Shown one piece after another: positions 12,448-24,063 of a DNA stretch of 64,000 nucleotides (position 1 is the stretch's first letter; each line of letters opens with the position of its first letter). Under the pieces are notes generated by a model. That model did no database searches and was not told where the DNA came from. It worked only from the letters and a program-made list of their open reading frames with translations. The stretch is from the NCBI GenBank assembly GCA_027924645.1, contig BSBN01000047.1, forward strand, positions 3,968,001-4,032,000, written 5' to 3'. This DNA comes from Cunninghamia lanceolata. Taxonomy: Eukaryota; Streptophyta; Pinopsida; Cupressales; Cupressaceae. The position numbers were made by a program, and so were the translations under genes.

Positions 12448-12475
12448 TCTCCCACACATGCTATCGCCATCCCCC

Positions 12476-12487
12476 TGTTTACATATA
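12476..12487. repeat. LINE B target-site duplication, right copy
   Basis: Exact copy of 6272-6283 at the 5' end of LINE B. Confidence 0.85.
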
Positions 12488-12708
12488 CTTTTTTCTTTAC
12501 TTTTGAAAATTCAATTTAATATTTGTAATTATATATTATATATTTATGAAATATTTCATTGTTTTTGGGATTTCACTTTTCATACAAATAAGAAAGTGCA
12601 GCAAACAAGAAAGTGGAGCGAACAAGAAGAATAAATACATCATAGTAATTAATTATTTTGGAAAGTGCACCAAATAAATTAAAGTTGAAAAAATCCAAGT
12701 TACTATAT
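12488..12708 (+). repeat. tandem-duplicated unit: B segment plus second A segment
   Basis: 12488-12583 matches 32203-32318, and about 12585-12708 matches 6143-6271. The original order was therefore A-B-A'-B'. LINE B entered between A and B, and the SINE/gypsy/copia nest entered between A' and B'. Confidence 0.8.
12697..12708. repeat. SINE 1 target-site duplication, left copy
   Basis: aagttactatat, repeated exactly at 32191-32202, the two outer edges of the nested block. Confidence 0.85.
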
Positions 12709-12797
12709 ATTTTTTTTAAAATGTGCTTGGTAAACATTTTAATGTGACCAGCGACGCTGGTGTGACATGTCCTCCGACAATGAACTGGTGAGGCCAC
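12709..12797 (-). mobile_element. SINE 1, 3' part with poly-A tail
   Basis: On the minus strand this ends in an 'acattttaaaaaaaa' tail next to the TSD. The rest of the SINE lies at 31859-32190, split off by the gypsy insertion. The sequence before the break ('ggtgaggccac') continues directly into the SINE sequence after it. Confidence 0.75.
12793..12797. repeat. gypsy element target-site duplication, left copy
   Basis: gccac before the 5' LTR; the other side (31859-31863) reads accac, a 4/5 match with one G-to-A change. Confidence 0.65.
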
Positions 12798-15700
12798 TGT
12801 TGACCTATTTTCCTCTGTCCAGAGCCAAATAGTTCACCTTGTATTTTCTTTGAAAATCTTTTAGAAAATGACCATACAAGGCGTAAATTCTTCAATTACT
12901 CATGCTATGCCTTGCCAAATTTCCCAAAATATCGCTTGGAGAGTCTTTGCAAAATACCTAGAAAAACCCAGAAATCTTTTAGCTTCAAGTATTTTCTATC
13001 GCTGGGATTTCTCAGTTTCATGCTTGTATTTCAATATGCATTTTTTGAATGTACATTTGCATATACATTCGCCATTGTATGTTTGGAACATACATTCACA
13101 ATATGCAAAGGCCTAGATGCAATCGACAGAACATACAAAGGACATTTGCCAAATATACAAGGAGGTATGCATGTGCGATATAGTAAGGTAGTTGTAACAG
13201 TGGCTTGTATATTTTGCTTTGTATGTTTGCATATACAAAGCCAATATACAAGGGGTTAAACATACAAGGAGGAGATGCAAAGGGTGGGGTCCACCAAATG
13301 TACATTTGCGATTGTATGTTTGGACATACAAGCAGAACATACATCGGGCACATACAAAGAAATGCATACAAAAGCCTTTGTATATCGACAACATACAAGG
13401 TCATATACAAATTAGTTTGTATATGCGGTTCAAAGGAAGGACATACAAGACCTACATACAAGTAGCAGATGCAAAGAAATATACAAGGGGAGATGTGCAA
13501 AGTCAACATGCAAGGGAAAGTGATTCAAAGCTAAGGCCCACCACTTGTGCCTTTGCAAAAAACCTAGAAAAACCTAGAAATCTTTTAGCTTCAAGTATTT
13601 TCTATCGCTGGGATTTCTTAGTTTCATGCTTGTATTTCAATATGCATTTTTTGAATGTACATTTGCATATACATTCACCATTGTATGTTTGGAACATACA
13701 TTCGCAATATGCAAAGGCCTAGATGCAATCGGCAGAACATACAAAGGACTTTCGCCAAAGACACAAGGATATATGCATGTACGATATAGTAATGTAGTTG
13801 TAACAGTGGCTTGTATATTTTGCTTTGTATGTTTGCATATACAAAGCCGATATACAAGGGGTTAAACATACAAGGAGGAGATGCAAAGGGTGGGGTCCAC
13901 CAAATGTACATTTGCGATTGTATGTTTGGACATACAAGCAGAACATACATCGGGCACATACAAAGAAATGCATACAAAAGCCTTTGTATATCGACAACAT
14001 ACAAGGTCATATACAAATCAGTTTGTATATGCGGTTCAAAGGAAGGACATACAAGCAAAACATACAAGCAACAAATGCAAAGAAATATACAAGGGGAAAT
14101 GTGCAAAGTCAACATGCAAGGGAAAGTGATTCAAAGCTGGGGCCCACCACTTGTATATTTGCGATTGTATGTTTGCACATACAATCAAATATGCATTCCT
14201 AATATACAAGCCGGATCTGAAATAAACATACATTCCAGTTGATAAAGGGCAGAATTCTGCAGTTTATATGTATAATTTGCTTGTATGTTCGCATTGTATA
14301 TGCGACATACATTGGTCATATACAAAGAGGAACATGCATAGCTCGGACCCGATGGCGATTGCAATATGCTTCATAATGGTCTTTAGGTCCGCAACTTGCA
14401 TGCATATGGCATTGTATATCCCGATATACAAGAGAGTGAAGATACAAGGCCCGGATTTCAAATTTCTCCAATCCGGTTGATAAAATAGTTTAGGTCCGTG
14501 GCTTGTGTATTGAGTGCATTGTATCTTGCGATATACAAATGAAATGTATAAGAAAGAAATATACAAGGCGGACCCAACTGTAAAGTCAAATTCTCCAAAT
14601 TCAGTGTTGGGGTCCGCGCATTGTATATACATGTGTTTGTATATTTGCAATTGTATGTTTAAACATACAATCAAATATATAAAGCCGATATGCAAGAGGT
14701 CATATACAAAGCGCTTTGCATATGCAAAGGCAGTTTTAGAGGAGGTTTCAAAGGCCAATACAAGTAGATATGCAAAGCGATTTATACACACAGTTGACTG
14801 CAACTTTGACTGCCCGTATCTCCTCCATTTTAGCAAATTTCCACGTGCTGCAAAAGGCAAAAATACTTGTTTTTGCCTCTTTCATTTGGCGGGCTTTTCA
14901 GGGGAATATTCTCACTTTTCCATTTTAGATCCGATGTTGCATATTTTGGCTATGGGACGTTTTGACAACCATTTTTGGGCAGGATGCAGATATTTGTTGC
15001 ATTCATTGTTGCAAGTAGAGGAAGCTGCTCGTATTCAATGATCAAAGTATCTCTCCACCACCATGATTCAGATATTTTATATGTTCATTAGTGAAGATAG
15101 ACATGGAAGCTGCTCGCATTCAATGCCCATATATCTTCTATCATTTCAGGGGTGCAGATGGATGATGCAGCTGCTTGCATTAAAGACCAGAAATATCTTC
15201 CATTTGCCCCTGTTCCAGATATGTTTATGCCATGAATTCTTGCAGATGGACGTCCCTTTAGATAGATATTTTCCTGTTACAGCTCATGGAGCGAATCTTG
15301 TAACCGACTTAGGGCATTTTTGTAAATGCTATATATATGCATTCAAGAGATGTAAATAAGGTTGGAAAATTTTTGGCTTTCAAGCTTTCTGTTTTCAAAC
15401 AAAGCTTTCTGCTACTGTAACTGTGCCTTCTTATTGAATATATGCAAGTCATTTTACCTCTTTTTATTGATTTTCTGGTTTAGTGTGAACTTGCATATGG
15501 TTGTCTGTGAACATTCTGTTCCTCTCAACCTTCTTGTTTCTCACCTCTGCTAAAAAAATCATTTGAATCTGTGTATGTCTACTTGTTGTATCTAGTTAGT
15601 TTGTGCATTTTCTTAGTTCCATGAAAGTTTCTTTTAATTAGTTTGGTGCATCACCCTTACTTTTAGTTTTCCTATTTTTCATCTTTCATTCAAAAAAAGC

Positions 15701-15883
15701 ATTCCTTCTCCCTTTTCCTTTGTAGATTTAGTAGTTTTAGGTGATATCCAGTCAAGGAAGCCGACCTTTCTCCAGAGGTCTGATCTCATTTCGTAAGGTC
15801 CCACATTTCAAGATCATTCCCATGTTACTCCAGATTGCTAAAGTTTCACAACTGTAGCAAGGGTGCAAATCTGGGTGATAACA
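12798..15883 (+). repeat. gypsy 5' LTR
   Basis: TG...CA bounded. It is filled with short palindromic words around ACATACAA/TTGTATGT and ATACAAG/CTTGTAT. The last 1 kb is more ordinary and holds the likely promoter and R region. Open frames inside it come from the repeated words, not from genes. Confidence 0.93.
12945..14156 (+). repeat. 606-bp tandem duplication inside the 5' LTR
   Basis: 12945-13550 and 13551-14156 align at a constant offset of 606 bp at every landmark checked. The 3' LTR has a single copy. Confidence 0.92.
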
Positions 15884-15887
15884 ACTT

Positions 15888-15905
15888 TGGCACGCCCGGT
15901 GGGAC
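15888..15905 (+). promoter_or_regulatory. gypsy primer-binding site (putative)
   Basis: tggcacgcccggtgggac starts 4 bp after the LTR end and begins with the TGG expected for pairing with a tRNA 3' CCA end. The priming tRNA is not identified. Confidence 0.65.
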
Positions 15906-16059
15906 TCTACTTGAGAGTTAGAGAAACAATAAAATACTATCTTTTATTGCTAGTTTTGATGTGCAGCTAGTGATTTTTAGACCTGTAAGAGGTTAAAACT
16001 ACATATCTGGCGACTCATACTGAGAAAGGATAAGCAGACCAGTGCTGCTGTGATATTTT

Positions 16060-17740
16060 ATGAGAAAGATCCAAACTCAGAGTTCAAGTTCATTTGATTA
16101 CTTGCAGCTATCTCCACCTAGAAGACAGAGTAGAGCTGTGGTAAGGACTCTAGTCTCTAAAAGAATACAATCAACTCCACCAAATTTCAGGCCAGTTGCA
16201 CCTATAATTCCTGCACCAGCTCAAGCAAACCTACCTCTAGCTTTTCCAATGGCAAGAAATCAGCCATTTGTGGCTTTTGATAGGGGCAACCCATTGAATT
16301 TGACAGTGCATGACATCATACCTATGGCAGCTTTGAAGAGTCTGCCCTATTTCATAGGGGAGAATCAAACTACCCCCATCGAGCACATTAGAGACATAGC
16401 TTCTCTATGTGGAGTGCATCATGTCACCCAAGAAAATGTAACCATCAGGCTACTGGCTGCCTCATTCAAAGGAAAAGCATTACAATGGTTTAGAAGTTTA
16501 CCAGTGCAGACCATAGGAACCTGGGATGATCTAGGTGATAAGTTAAACAAACAATTTCAAGATAAATCAGATAACCTATCATTGGTTAAACATATGACTA
16601 CAATAAAGAGAGCTCCCTAGGAGGAAATGATGGATTTCAACTTCAGATTTTGGAAGACATGGGATAGAATTCCTACCATGGTAAGGCCTCCATCAGAATA
16701 TACATTCTTGTATTTTTTGAAAGCCCTAAATAGTGATATTTCAGTGATGATATAATCATTAGGAGGTTCTAGTTTACCTGATGCATATGAAATAGCTATT
16801 AGAGCAGAGAATAACCTGATTCAGGCTAGAAAAATAGCACCTAGACCACCAGTGCCTTTTTTCCAGAGATTCAAGCTTCAATGCCTTTGCCCATCCCATA
16901 TTTTTCCCCTTTGCTTGCTATTGCAGCGTTGCCAAGTGCTGCCAATTATGAACCTGCTATTTCTAGCTCATCTCAAGAGTTAAAAGAGATCAAAAATAGC
17001 CAACAAAAAATAGAGAACATACTGCAAACTTTTGGGAATGAGCTGGTAAACATCAAAAAGTAGCAGTCCCAAAACATACAGCCTTATCAGTATCCTAGCC
17101 AAGGGCAGAATCAACCTTATCAAGGGCAAAATCAGCCTTACCAGGCCAACAGGCCTCCATATCAAGGCAATTACCAGGGTGCCATGCAGAATGTGAACCA
17201 AAGGCCTTTCGATCCTTACAATCCAGCATCCATTAATGTAGTAAGGGACCTTGTCTCTATACATAATAACCTTGCAGCTGAATATGAATGGTGTTTTCCA
17301 TGTAATCAACCACACAGTTAGGTAGCCTGCTCGAATGGGGTGATAAACTAGGCTTTGATGGTGCAAAATGTTGTAGTCTCACAACCAAATACACCTAATG
17401 ATGGGGCTGTGCAACAACAGGAGCAACCTCAGAGTGATTCTGCCTTCATGAATTAGCAGGAAGGTGAATTCTGTGGCATGAATAGAGATAATATTCCAGT
17501 CGTAGCAAATACAAGAGCCAAGAAGAGGGGTTATGAGATTGAGCAAGCAACAAATAAAGGAAAAGGACCTGTTGATGCTTCTACATCCCAAATTCCCCAT
17601 ATTTTACAAAGAAATACTTCAGCAATAGCAAGGGAAATGCCTCATTTATAGGCTGATACTGTTGCTTCAAAGTCACAACAAAAGGTAAGTGTCACTTCAC
17701 CGTTCAATATCATTGAAAATATGAAGAAGATGAATGTGAC
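16060..17740 (+). pseudogene. gypsy gag
   Basis: The capsid/nucleocapsid precursor. The ATG at 16060 opens 186 codons with a retrotransposon-gag fold ('FIGENQTTPIEHIRD', 'FKGKALQWFRSLP', 'WDDLGDKLNKQF'), ending at TAG 16618-16620; homology continues for another 350 codons. A Gln/Tyr/Pro-rich stretch (about 17080-17200) precedes a CX2CX3HX4C knuckle ('WCFPCNQPHS.VAC') at about 17290-17330. Stops at 16618, 17061, 17321, 17348, 17454 and 17648 are all TAG, mostly where Gln fits. A frame change near 17740 moves the reading into the pol frame. Confidence 0.87.
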
Positions 17741-17741
17741 A

Positions 17742-18553
17742 TTGTCTATGTGGGATTCCCTAGCCATCCCAGGCCAAAGGGGATGTTGCAATCTGTCTTA
17801 TCTAATTTAAAAGTGTCCAATGATACAACTATCGACTCAACTAGGGCTGTCCTTACCAATTCATCCCAGGATAACAACAAACAGCCAAACAAAAGTGCTA
17901 AACCACTCCCATTTTATGTATCTTTAATAATTGGAGACAAGATAGTACATAATTGTATGGTGGATAGTGGTACAAGTAGTTCTGTGATGCCAAAATAGAT
18001 TACAGACCAACTAGGATTGAAATACCAGCCCCTAGAGAAGGGTGTACTCCAACTAGATGGCACAACTGTTAATACTGTAGGTGTGATCAAAGAACTAGGT
18101 CTCACTCTGCACACTTGCCCAAATGTTTCCATTTCCCAAGAGGTGTTCATCATAGATTTGCCTCCCTATTTTGCCATGTGTTTATCAAGAGAATTCACAG
18201 CCAAAATTGGAGGATATTTATCCTCTGACTGGTCCCACATGTTTTTCAGGACCAGATATGGCACCAAAGTGACCCTGAAATCCGAATTGCTTTCAAATCA
18301 TCACATAGAGCCTTATGTTCCAAGTGCTATTAATGCAAATTGTTTTATTTCTGATGATCCTGAGTGTGTTGTTGCTCAAGAACTGCAAGCTGAGAGTATA
18401 CCAGAAGTGCTATTGAGGGAGTGGGCCTCGAAAAATGTTGTAGATGATCCTGAGGCACACATTCAAGAAACTGGTATGGGGGTTTACATACTACATGAGC
18501 CTGAAACAGTAATTCCAAATCTGGTAAAGGATTCAGAACAACAGATAGAGTAG
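17742..18553 (+). pseudogene. gypsy aspartic protease region
   Basis: The retroviral-type protease that matures the polyprotein. The active-site motif is 'MVDSGTSSS' at about 17958-17984, preceded by 'LPFYVSLIIGDKIVHNC'. One TAG interrupts it at 17996. The following 178 codons hold 'LQLDGTTVNTVG' and 'EVFIIDLPPYFA', typical of Tat-lineage elements. It is in the same frame as the downstream pol domains. Confidence 0.85.
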
Positions 18554-18556
18554 CAA

Positions 18557-18982
18557 GAGGAAGTATGGAAAATGTACTTTGATGGCTCTAGGAACAGGAA
18601 TGGATCTAGTGGTGGTGCAATGCTCGTGTCTCCACAAGGTAAAAGATATTATTCTGCTTTCCGTTTTGCTTTTTCATGCACAAATAACACTGCTGAGTAT
18701 GACGGATTGATCCAAGGTTTGCAGTGGGCAAGAAAGAGGAAAATTGGTTGTTTACAGGTGTTTGGGGACAGTGAACTTATTGTAAATCAGGTAAGAGGGC
18801 TGCATGTTACCAAGAATGATACTTTGAAATGCTATAAGCATAGGGTATGGGACATGATTAAAGAGTTTGATGCTTTCAATTTGATCTCTATTCCAAGAAA
18901 TCAGAACTCCCATGCTGATAGGTTAGCTGCAATTGGGGCTCAGTTTGACATCCCCAGTGATATTCAAAGAGAAAAGGTGTAG
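18557..18982 (+). pseudogene. extra (archaeal-type) RNase H located before RT
   Basis: A second RNase H domain of about 140 codons: 'MYFDGSRNRNGSSGGAML' (first Asp), 'NNTAEYDGLIQGL' (Glu), 'VFGDSELIVNQV' (Asp), 'NSHADRLAAIGA' (final Asp). All four catalytic acidic residues are kept. This type is known in Tat elements as the acquired aRNH. Here it lies between protease and RT, whereas the native RNase H follows RT. A TAG precedes it at 18551 and another follows at 18980. Confidence 0.85.
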
Positions 18983-20692
18983 CCTCATGTAAAAATAGTT
19001 GATAGACCCTCTATCCCTGACAATAATATTCATTGGCAGGTTTTTGAGAGCGATTAGCAGATCCTGCATTTCGTGTTGGAGGAGGATGAGTTTTCTGTGA
19101 TGAATCAGGATAAACTCAAACAACAGTATTGCAATGATCAAATTGTTCAGTTGAGAACAAACAAGCTGCCCAAGGGATTGGTAACCTTGGAATCTATTTT
19201 TGGCACTGATGATCAGCTGAAGAAGAGCAAGACCGACATGCAGATAAAAGAGGAACATTATGAGGAGTTGGAAATTTTCAAGGGTAAGCTTCTCAAAATA
19301 GGTAAAATCTATTCGCCTGAGGATAGGAGAGCTTTTGTTGCTCTTTGTCAAGAGTTTGAAGATGTATTTGCTTGGGATTATTCAGACCTAAAGGGGTTTG
19401 ACCCTCATATTGCCCAGCATACCATAGAGTTAGAACCAGGTACAAAACCTGTCAGGTAGAAACAAAGACCCCTAAATCCAAAGCTAGAGCCCCTGATGAT
19501 TAAAGAATTGACCAAGCTGATCGAGGGAAAGATTATTTTCCCGATCAAGCATACTTCTTGGGTCTCCAACCTTGTCCCTGTGAGAAAAAAGAATGGGCAG
19601 ATTAGGCTGTGTGTCGACTTCAGAGACCTCAATAGAGCCTCCCTAAAAGACCACTACCCGCTACCCTCAATGGAGCAAATTCTACAAGTAGTGGCTGGTT
19701 CTGAAAGATTCTCCTTGCTGGATGGATATTTTGGCTATAATCAAGTGTTAGTCAAGGAGGAGGACCAATTTAAAATCACTTTTACTACCAAATGGGGCAC
19801 CATGGCCTACAAGGGAATGCCCTTTGGTCTGTCAAATGCTGGCTCAACTTTTCAAAGAGCTATGGACATGGCTTTTAAGGGTTTGTTGTATAAATTGGTG
19901 CTGGTGTACCTTAATGACATAACGGTTTTCTCCAAGGATGCATCTGAACATTTATCCCACTTGAGGCAGGTATTTGAGAGATGCAAAGAGTTTGGGATAT
20001 CTCTCAATCCCAAGAAATGCATTTTCACTGTGCATGAAGGCAAGTTGTTAGGGCACGTTGTGTCAAAGGAGGGCATTACCATTGATGCTGAAAGGGTAAT
20101 AGCTATTTTGGAGCTGCCCTTACCTAGCCACAAGAAGGGACTTCAAAGTTTTATTGGCAGAATTAATTTTCTGCGAAGATTCATACCTAATATTGCAAAT
20201 TCATTAAAGCCGTTGACCTCTATGCTAAAGAAAAATACAGTTTTTAGTTGGACGAAAGAGGCCAAACTCAGCTTTGAGTCCATAAAAGAGGCATTATCGG
20301 CTGCACCAATGCTGGTAAATCCTAATTTCTCAAGAGATTTTATCTTGTATGCTTATGGCGATCTAGATACAATCTCTGCGATTCTGGTACAACAACAGAG
20401 TGACGGTTTCAAACAGCCAATCGCTTTCTTTAGTCAGGGGCTAGATGAGTATGAGCAGAGGTATAGCTTCATGGAAAAACATGTCCTTGCAGTGGTAAGG
20501 AGCCTTAAGAAGTTTCAGTATCTTGTTTCTAATAACAAGATACATTTGATGGTTGCTCACCCCATCGTGAAAGAGTTCCTATTAAGTAAAGAGGTTAATG
20601 AGAAAAGGGCTAGTTGGATCACCAAAGTCATGGAATATGACATGGATATCAAGATAACCAAGCTTGTTAGAGGTAGAGGAGTTAGTGAATAG
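18983..20692 (+). pseudogene. gypsy reverse transcriptase and native RNase H
   Basis: A linker with 'FAWDYSDLKGFDPHIAQH' (about 19369) leads into a 398-codon open block from 19496. RT motifs are 'NLVPVRKKNGQIRLCVDFRD', 'GYNQV', 'MPFGLSNAGSTFQR' and 'YLNDI' at 19907-19921. The canonical box is YLDDI, so the first active-site Asp is replaced by Asn (GAT to AAT). The connection region ('FIGRINFLRRFIPNIA') and the native RNase H follow; in the latter the expected 'DAS' reads 'YAYGDL', so it is also degraded. The block ends at a TAG (20690). Stops at 18980, 19057 and 19457 are also TAG. Confidence 0.9.
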
Positions 20693-21804
20693 CTTGCTAC
20701 TAGTTCTGAGAGCGAAATAGGAAAAGAGGAGGAGGTGCTTCTGACCATTGAGGATGCACATCAAGATGACACTGAAGCAGTGGGCACAAGTTGGGTTAAT
20801 AATATGACTCAATTTTTGCAAACTGGTAAATGTCTAGCAGGTCTAGACAGAACCAAAAGAAGATATTTTAGACTGCAGTCCATTCCATATGTTTTAATAA
20901 ATGGCATCCTTTTCAGAAAAGATTTTAATGGTGCATTGTTAAGGTGCATTGATAATGATCAGACTGACAAGGTGCTGCACGAATTTCATGATGGAATAGT
21001 AGAGGGTCATTTTGCCCCAAAGACTACTGCTTGGAAAATAATGAGAGCTGGATATTACTGGCCCAGCCTATTCAAGGATGCCCATGCATGGGCTAGAAAA
21101 TGTGTAAAATGTGTCATTTTTGCAGGCAAAGAAAGGGTGCCAGCTTTACCTCTGCAGCCAGTTCAAGTAGAGCAGCCCTTCATGAGATGGGGCATTGACT
21201 TTATAGGTCCCATTAACCCACCATCAAGTGCAGGCCACAGGTGGATACTTACAGCTACAGACTATTTCACAAGGTGGACTGAAGCAGTGGCTCTGAAGGA
21301 ATCCAATGAAAATACTGTTTTGAATTTTTATCAGGATTTGATATCCAGATTTGGAGTGCCTGAATCAATCATCTCAGACAATGCTTTAGCCTTTGTTGGA
21401 TTGAAGATAATTGACTGGGCTGTTAAGAATGGGATCTATTTGAATACTTCATCAAATTATTACCCACAGGGTAATGGTTTGGTTGAATCTACAAATAAGA
21501 GCCTCATAAGGATTGTTAAAAGATCAATGGAAGATAACTAGAGGACCTGACACACCAATCTGAAATATGGCTTATGGGCAGATAGAATAACTCATAAGAG
21601 GTCTATTGGGAACTCCCCATATATGTTAGTTTATGGGAAAGAGGCAAGATTTCTTATATCTATGGAGCTGCCAGCACTTGAGATCATGAATCAGCTGGAG
21701 ATGTTTGAAGAAGAGGACCCCATGGCCGTCAGATATGCTCAGCTTATGGAGCTTGAAGAAATCAGAGATAAGGCTATGAAAACTATGGAGTATCATCAGC
21801 TTCA
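20693..21804 (+). pseudogene. gypsy integrase, N-terminal and core parts
   Basis: The 268-codon block at 20735-21541 holds the HHCC zinc domain ('EFHDGIVEGHF' with paired His, 'CVKC') and the DDE core: Asp in 'GIDFIGP', Asp in 'IISDNAL', Glu in 'GLVESTNKS'. A TAG and a TGA near 21539 and 21547 follow at Trp positions. The frame then continues (21623 onward) until the copia element enters at 21805. The 5-bp duplication cttca sits at the break, and the same frame resumes at 28833. Confidence 0.9.
21800..21804. repeat. copia target-site duplication, left copy
   Basis: cttca, repeated exactly at 28828-28832. Confidence 0.9.
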
Positions 21805-23055
21805 TGTTGCAAGTATGAGGATAACCAGTGTTGTCATTGATGCCAACATACTCATATTGCATTAATGAGAAGGATTGGATGAGCTATGTGCTAAGGTTAT
21901 TGAGGAAATTAGTCTCAATCAGGAACAGTGAAGAACAGTGATGACAAGAAGACAAAAGTCCTCAATAGGTCAAGGATCAGAGGATGCGGTTTAAAGGGTT
22001 TGTAGATATGAGTCTTGAGATGTTCCAGTCAAGATTTCAGAGGTTCGCATGAAGATCTGAAGAAGTTATGATCGCTCAAGTAGAACCAGTTCCGGCAAGT
22101 GTTCAGTGGTGACAGAGTGTCACAGATTGGTCCGATGAGCTCCAGGATTGCATTATCTCATTCTATGGATTGGAGAGAGTGTTGAAGAAGTTCATGTGAA
22201 GTGACAACTAGATTTGTTCATGGTTTGGAGGTCTGGAAGCACCTTTTTCATTATGACAGTGATGACAGACTGTGTTCTTGAAGTTTTGGATGAAGAACAG
22301 AAGAATTCTAGTAAGCTGATAAAGTGCGGATGTTCTTGATGACTCAGGAAAGGTTTTGGTAATCTTTAGATCATGTACAATTCTTATTGGTGGTCTGCAT
22401 TGAAGTTAGAGTTTACATTTGAAGAATAACCACGGATATTGGTGTTCTTCTTGAAGACTGGCCGACCGGATGTATTGCACGTCTTGCGAATGATCTTGTA
22501 GGTGTTTTCTAACTTAGATGATTGTTCCTAAGTTGATGCCTTGTATAAATAAGGGATTGTGAATTCATTTTGTAGTGTGTCTTGGTGCAGATAAGGGTGG
22601 TATAGCGAAGAGAAGTGCGAAAGGCAGAGCAGGAGTTTTTGGGCTTAAATGGAACTGATCCAAGCATGGTAAAGATGTCAATCTCTAGTTCAAGTTTGTA
22701 ATACTTGTTACTTTGTAGACAGTGTGTCTCTTGTAGGCAGTGTGCCTCTTGTGAGCAGTGTGCTCGGGCAGTGAGCCCTAATTGGCATGTGCCATCTATT
22801 TTTCTTATTCTTCTAATAGAGAATAATCCTTGGGTTAATCACCCCGTGGTTTTTCCCTTGACCAGGTTTTCCATGTCAAAATCTTGGTGTCTCATGTGTT
22901 GATGTATATCTACTCTGGTGTTTATGCTTTATGCTTTCATGAGTGATTAATTGATATGCTATTAAATAATAAAGAGGATTTAAGTGTTTGGATAAGAAGC
23001 AAGTTTTGTACAACTAATTCACCCCCCCTCTCAGTTGTGTGCCCTAGATCTAACA
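21805..23055 (+). repeat. copia 5' LTR
   Basis: 1,251 bp, identical in length to the 3' copy. A 'tataaataagg' box at about 22552 is the likely promoter. Near the end it holds an iterated 'cagtgtg' stretch (about 22719-22765). Confidence 0.95.
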
Positions 23056-23057
23056 AT

Positions 23058-23070
23058 TGGTATCAGAGCC
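23058..23070 (+). promoter_or_regulatory. copia primer-binding site
   Basis: tggtatcagagcc, 2 bp after the LTR, matching the 3' end complement of plant initiator-Met tRNA. Confidence 0.93.
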
Positions 23071-23112
23071 AAGTTCCTCTAAAAGGAGCTTAACCGCTTG
23101 AGGAGATCCAGG

Positions 23113-24063
23113 ATGTCGTCGTACAAGAAGGATAGTCCGAAGTTTGATGGAACCAACGTCTCTCTTTAGAAAGGTCGCATGAAATATCACTTGGAGTGTA
23201 TGGGAAAAGCGTACTTGTCCATGGTCACAAAAGCATATGTACCTCCATAGGGTGGTCCGACAACTCTAAATGAAATCACAGATGCTGAAAACAATTTGCG
23301 GACCAAAGAGGCTCTTCTAAGCGTATTAACTAACTCAGAGCTCTCAAATGTTATTGACCTACCAACTGCCTATGAGATCTGGATTAAACTGAAACTTCTG
23401 CATGAAGGAGATGAGTATGTTAAGAGTGCAAGGTTACAGAGTCTCAAAGGAAAATTTGAAAGACTGAAGATGAGAGATGATGAAAATATTACTACCTTTA
23501 TGCCAAGAGTAAATGAGCTGGTGTGTGGAATTAGGAATGCTGGTGGAGTTTTGGATGAAAATGAGATTGTTGGCAAAATTCTCAGATCCCTTCTTGCTGC
23601 CTACAAAATCAAGGTTGCTGCCATTGATGAATTCAGAGCCCATACAACTGTCACAAGAGACCAATTGGCTGGCAAACTGGCTACATTTGAAATGACCAAG
23701 TTTGGAGATGATCCCCCCAAGACTGAATCTGTATTCAAAGCCAGTACCTCTGTGAAAGGCAAACAAAGATTTGGTCCAGGAGAAAACTCTTCAAGGAAGC
23801 TGTCATGGTATGATCAAGCAAGAAGAGACATGGAAGAGTAAGAAGTAGAAACAACTCAACTTGAAGCCCTCATTGCAAAAAGACTGCCAAGAGGATCCGG
23901 TAAGTATGAAGGAAAATTACCCTTTAAGTGCTTCAACTGCAATAAGATTGGTCATTTTGCCTTAAGATGTCCGGAAAGATCTACAAGGTCAAATTCTAAC
24001 AGACAAAGGTTCCAAAAGAATTGTTATTATGTTCATGAAGAAGCTGATAATGAATCAGAGATA
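23113..24063 (+). pseudogene. copia gag
   Basis: ATG at 23113 ('MSSYKKDSPKFDGTNV'). A UBN2-type gag domain runs through 23296-23840 ('AYEIWIKLKLLHEG', 'LKMRDDENITTF'). A CCHC knuckle, 'CFNCNKIGHFALRC', lies at 23929-23970. Stops at about 23167 and 23248 are TAG, the one near 23839 is TAA, and a TGA at 24064 stands where Trp fits. It encodes the particle coat and RNA-binding protein. Confidence 0.9.

Larger units (their letters stand above)
6284..12475 (-). mobile_element. LINE B: full-length non-LTR retrotransposon
   Basis: A 6.19-kb element on the minus strand is bounded by a 12-bp perfect TSD. The poly-A tail is at the left end, and the 5' end at the right begins with a G-run as many full-length LINEs do. 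It has a 5' UTR with a hairpin, ORF1 (DUF4283-type RNA-binding protein with zinc knuckle), ORF2 (endonuclease, RT, zinc-binding thumb, RNase H) and a short 3' UTR carrying an AATAAAG-type signal. Both ORFs hold several in-frame stops, nearly all at former Gln or Trp codons, and the RT box is mutated, so it is immobile now. The insertion splits the tandem-duplicated unit A/B. Confidence 0.93.

Noticed and set aside
12945..14156. CRISPR-like regular repeat array.
   Set aside because: It is two 606-bp tandem units inside a eukaryotic LTR, without repeat-spacer structure.
13096..14242. Several overlapping 80-167 codon open frames on both strands in the gypsy LTRs (also near 29691-30775).
   Set aside because: They arise from repeated ACATACAA-type words that lack stops; there is no protein-like composition beyond the repeat, and they lie inside LTRs.
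15063..15553. Small frames in the 3' third of the gypsy 5' LTR.
   Set aside because: They are repeated in the 3' LTR at the same position and have no protein features.
22705..22902. Cys-rich 65-codon frame in the copia LTR, repeated at 28477-28674.
   Set aside because: It comes from the iterated cagtgtg stretch of the LTR; both copies are LTR sequence and not a gene.
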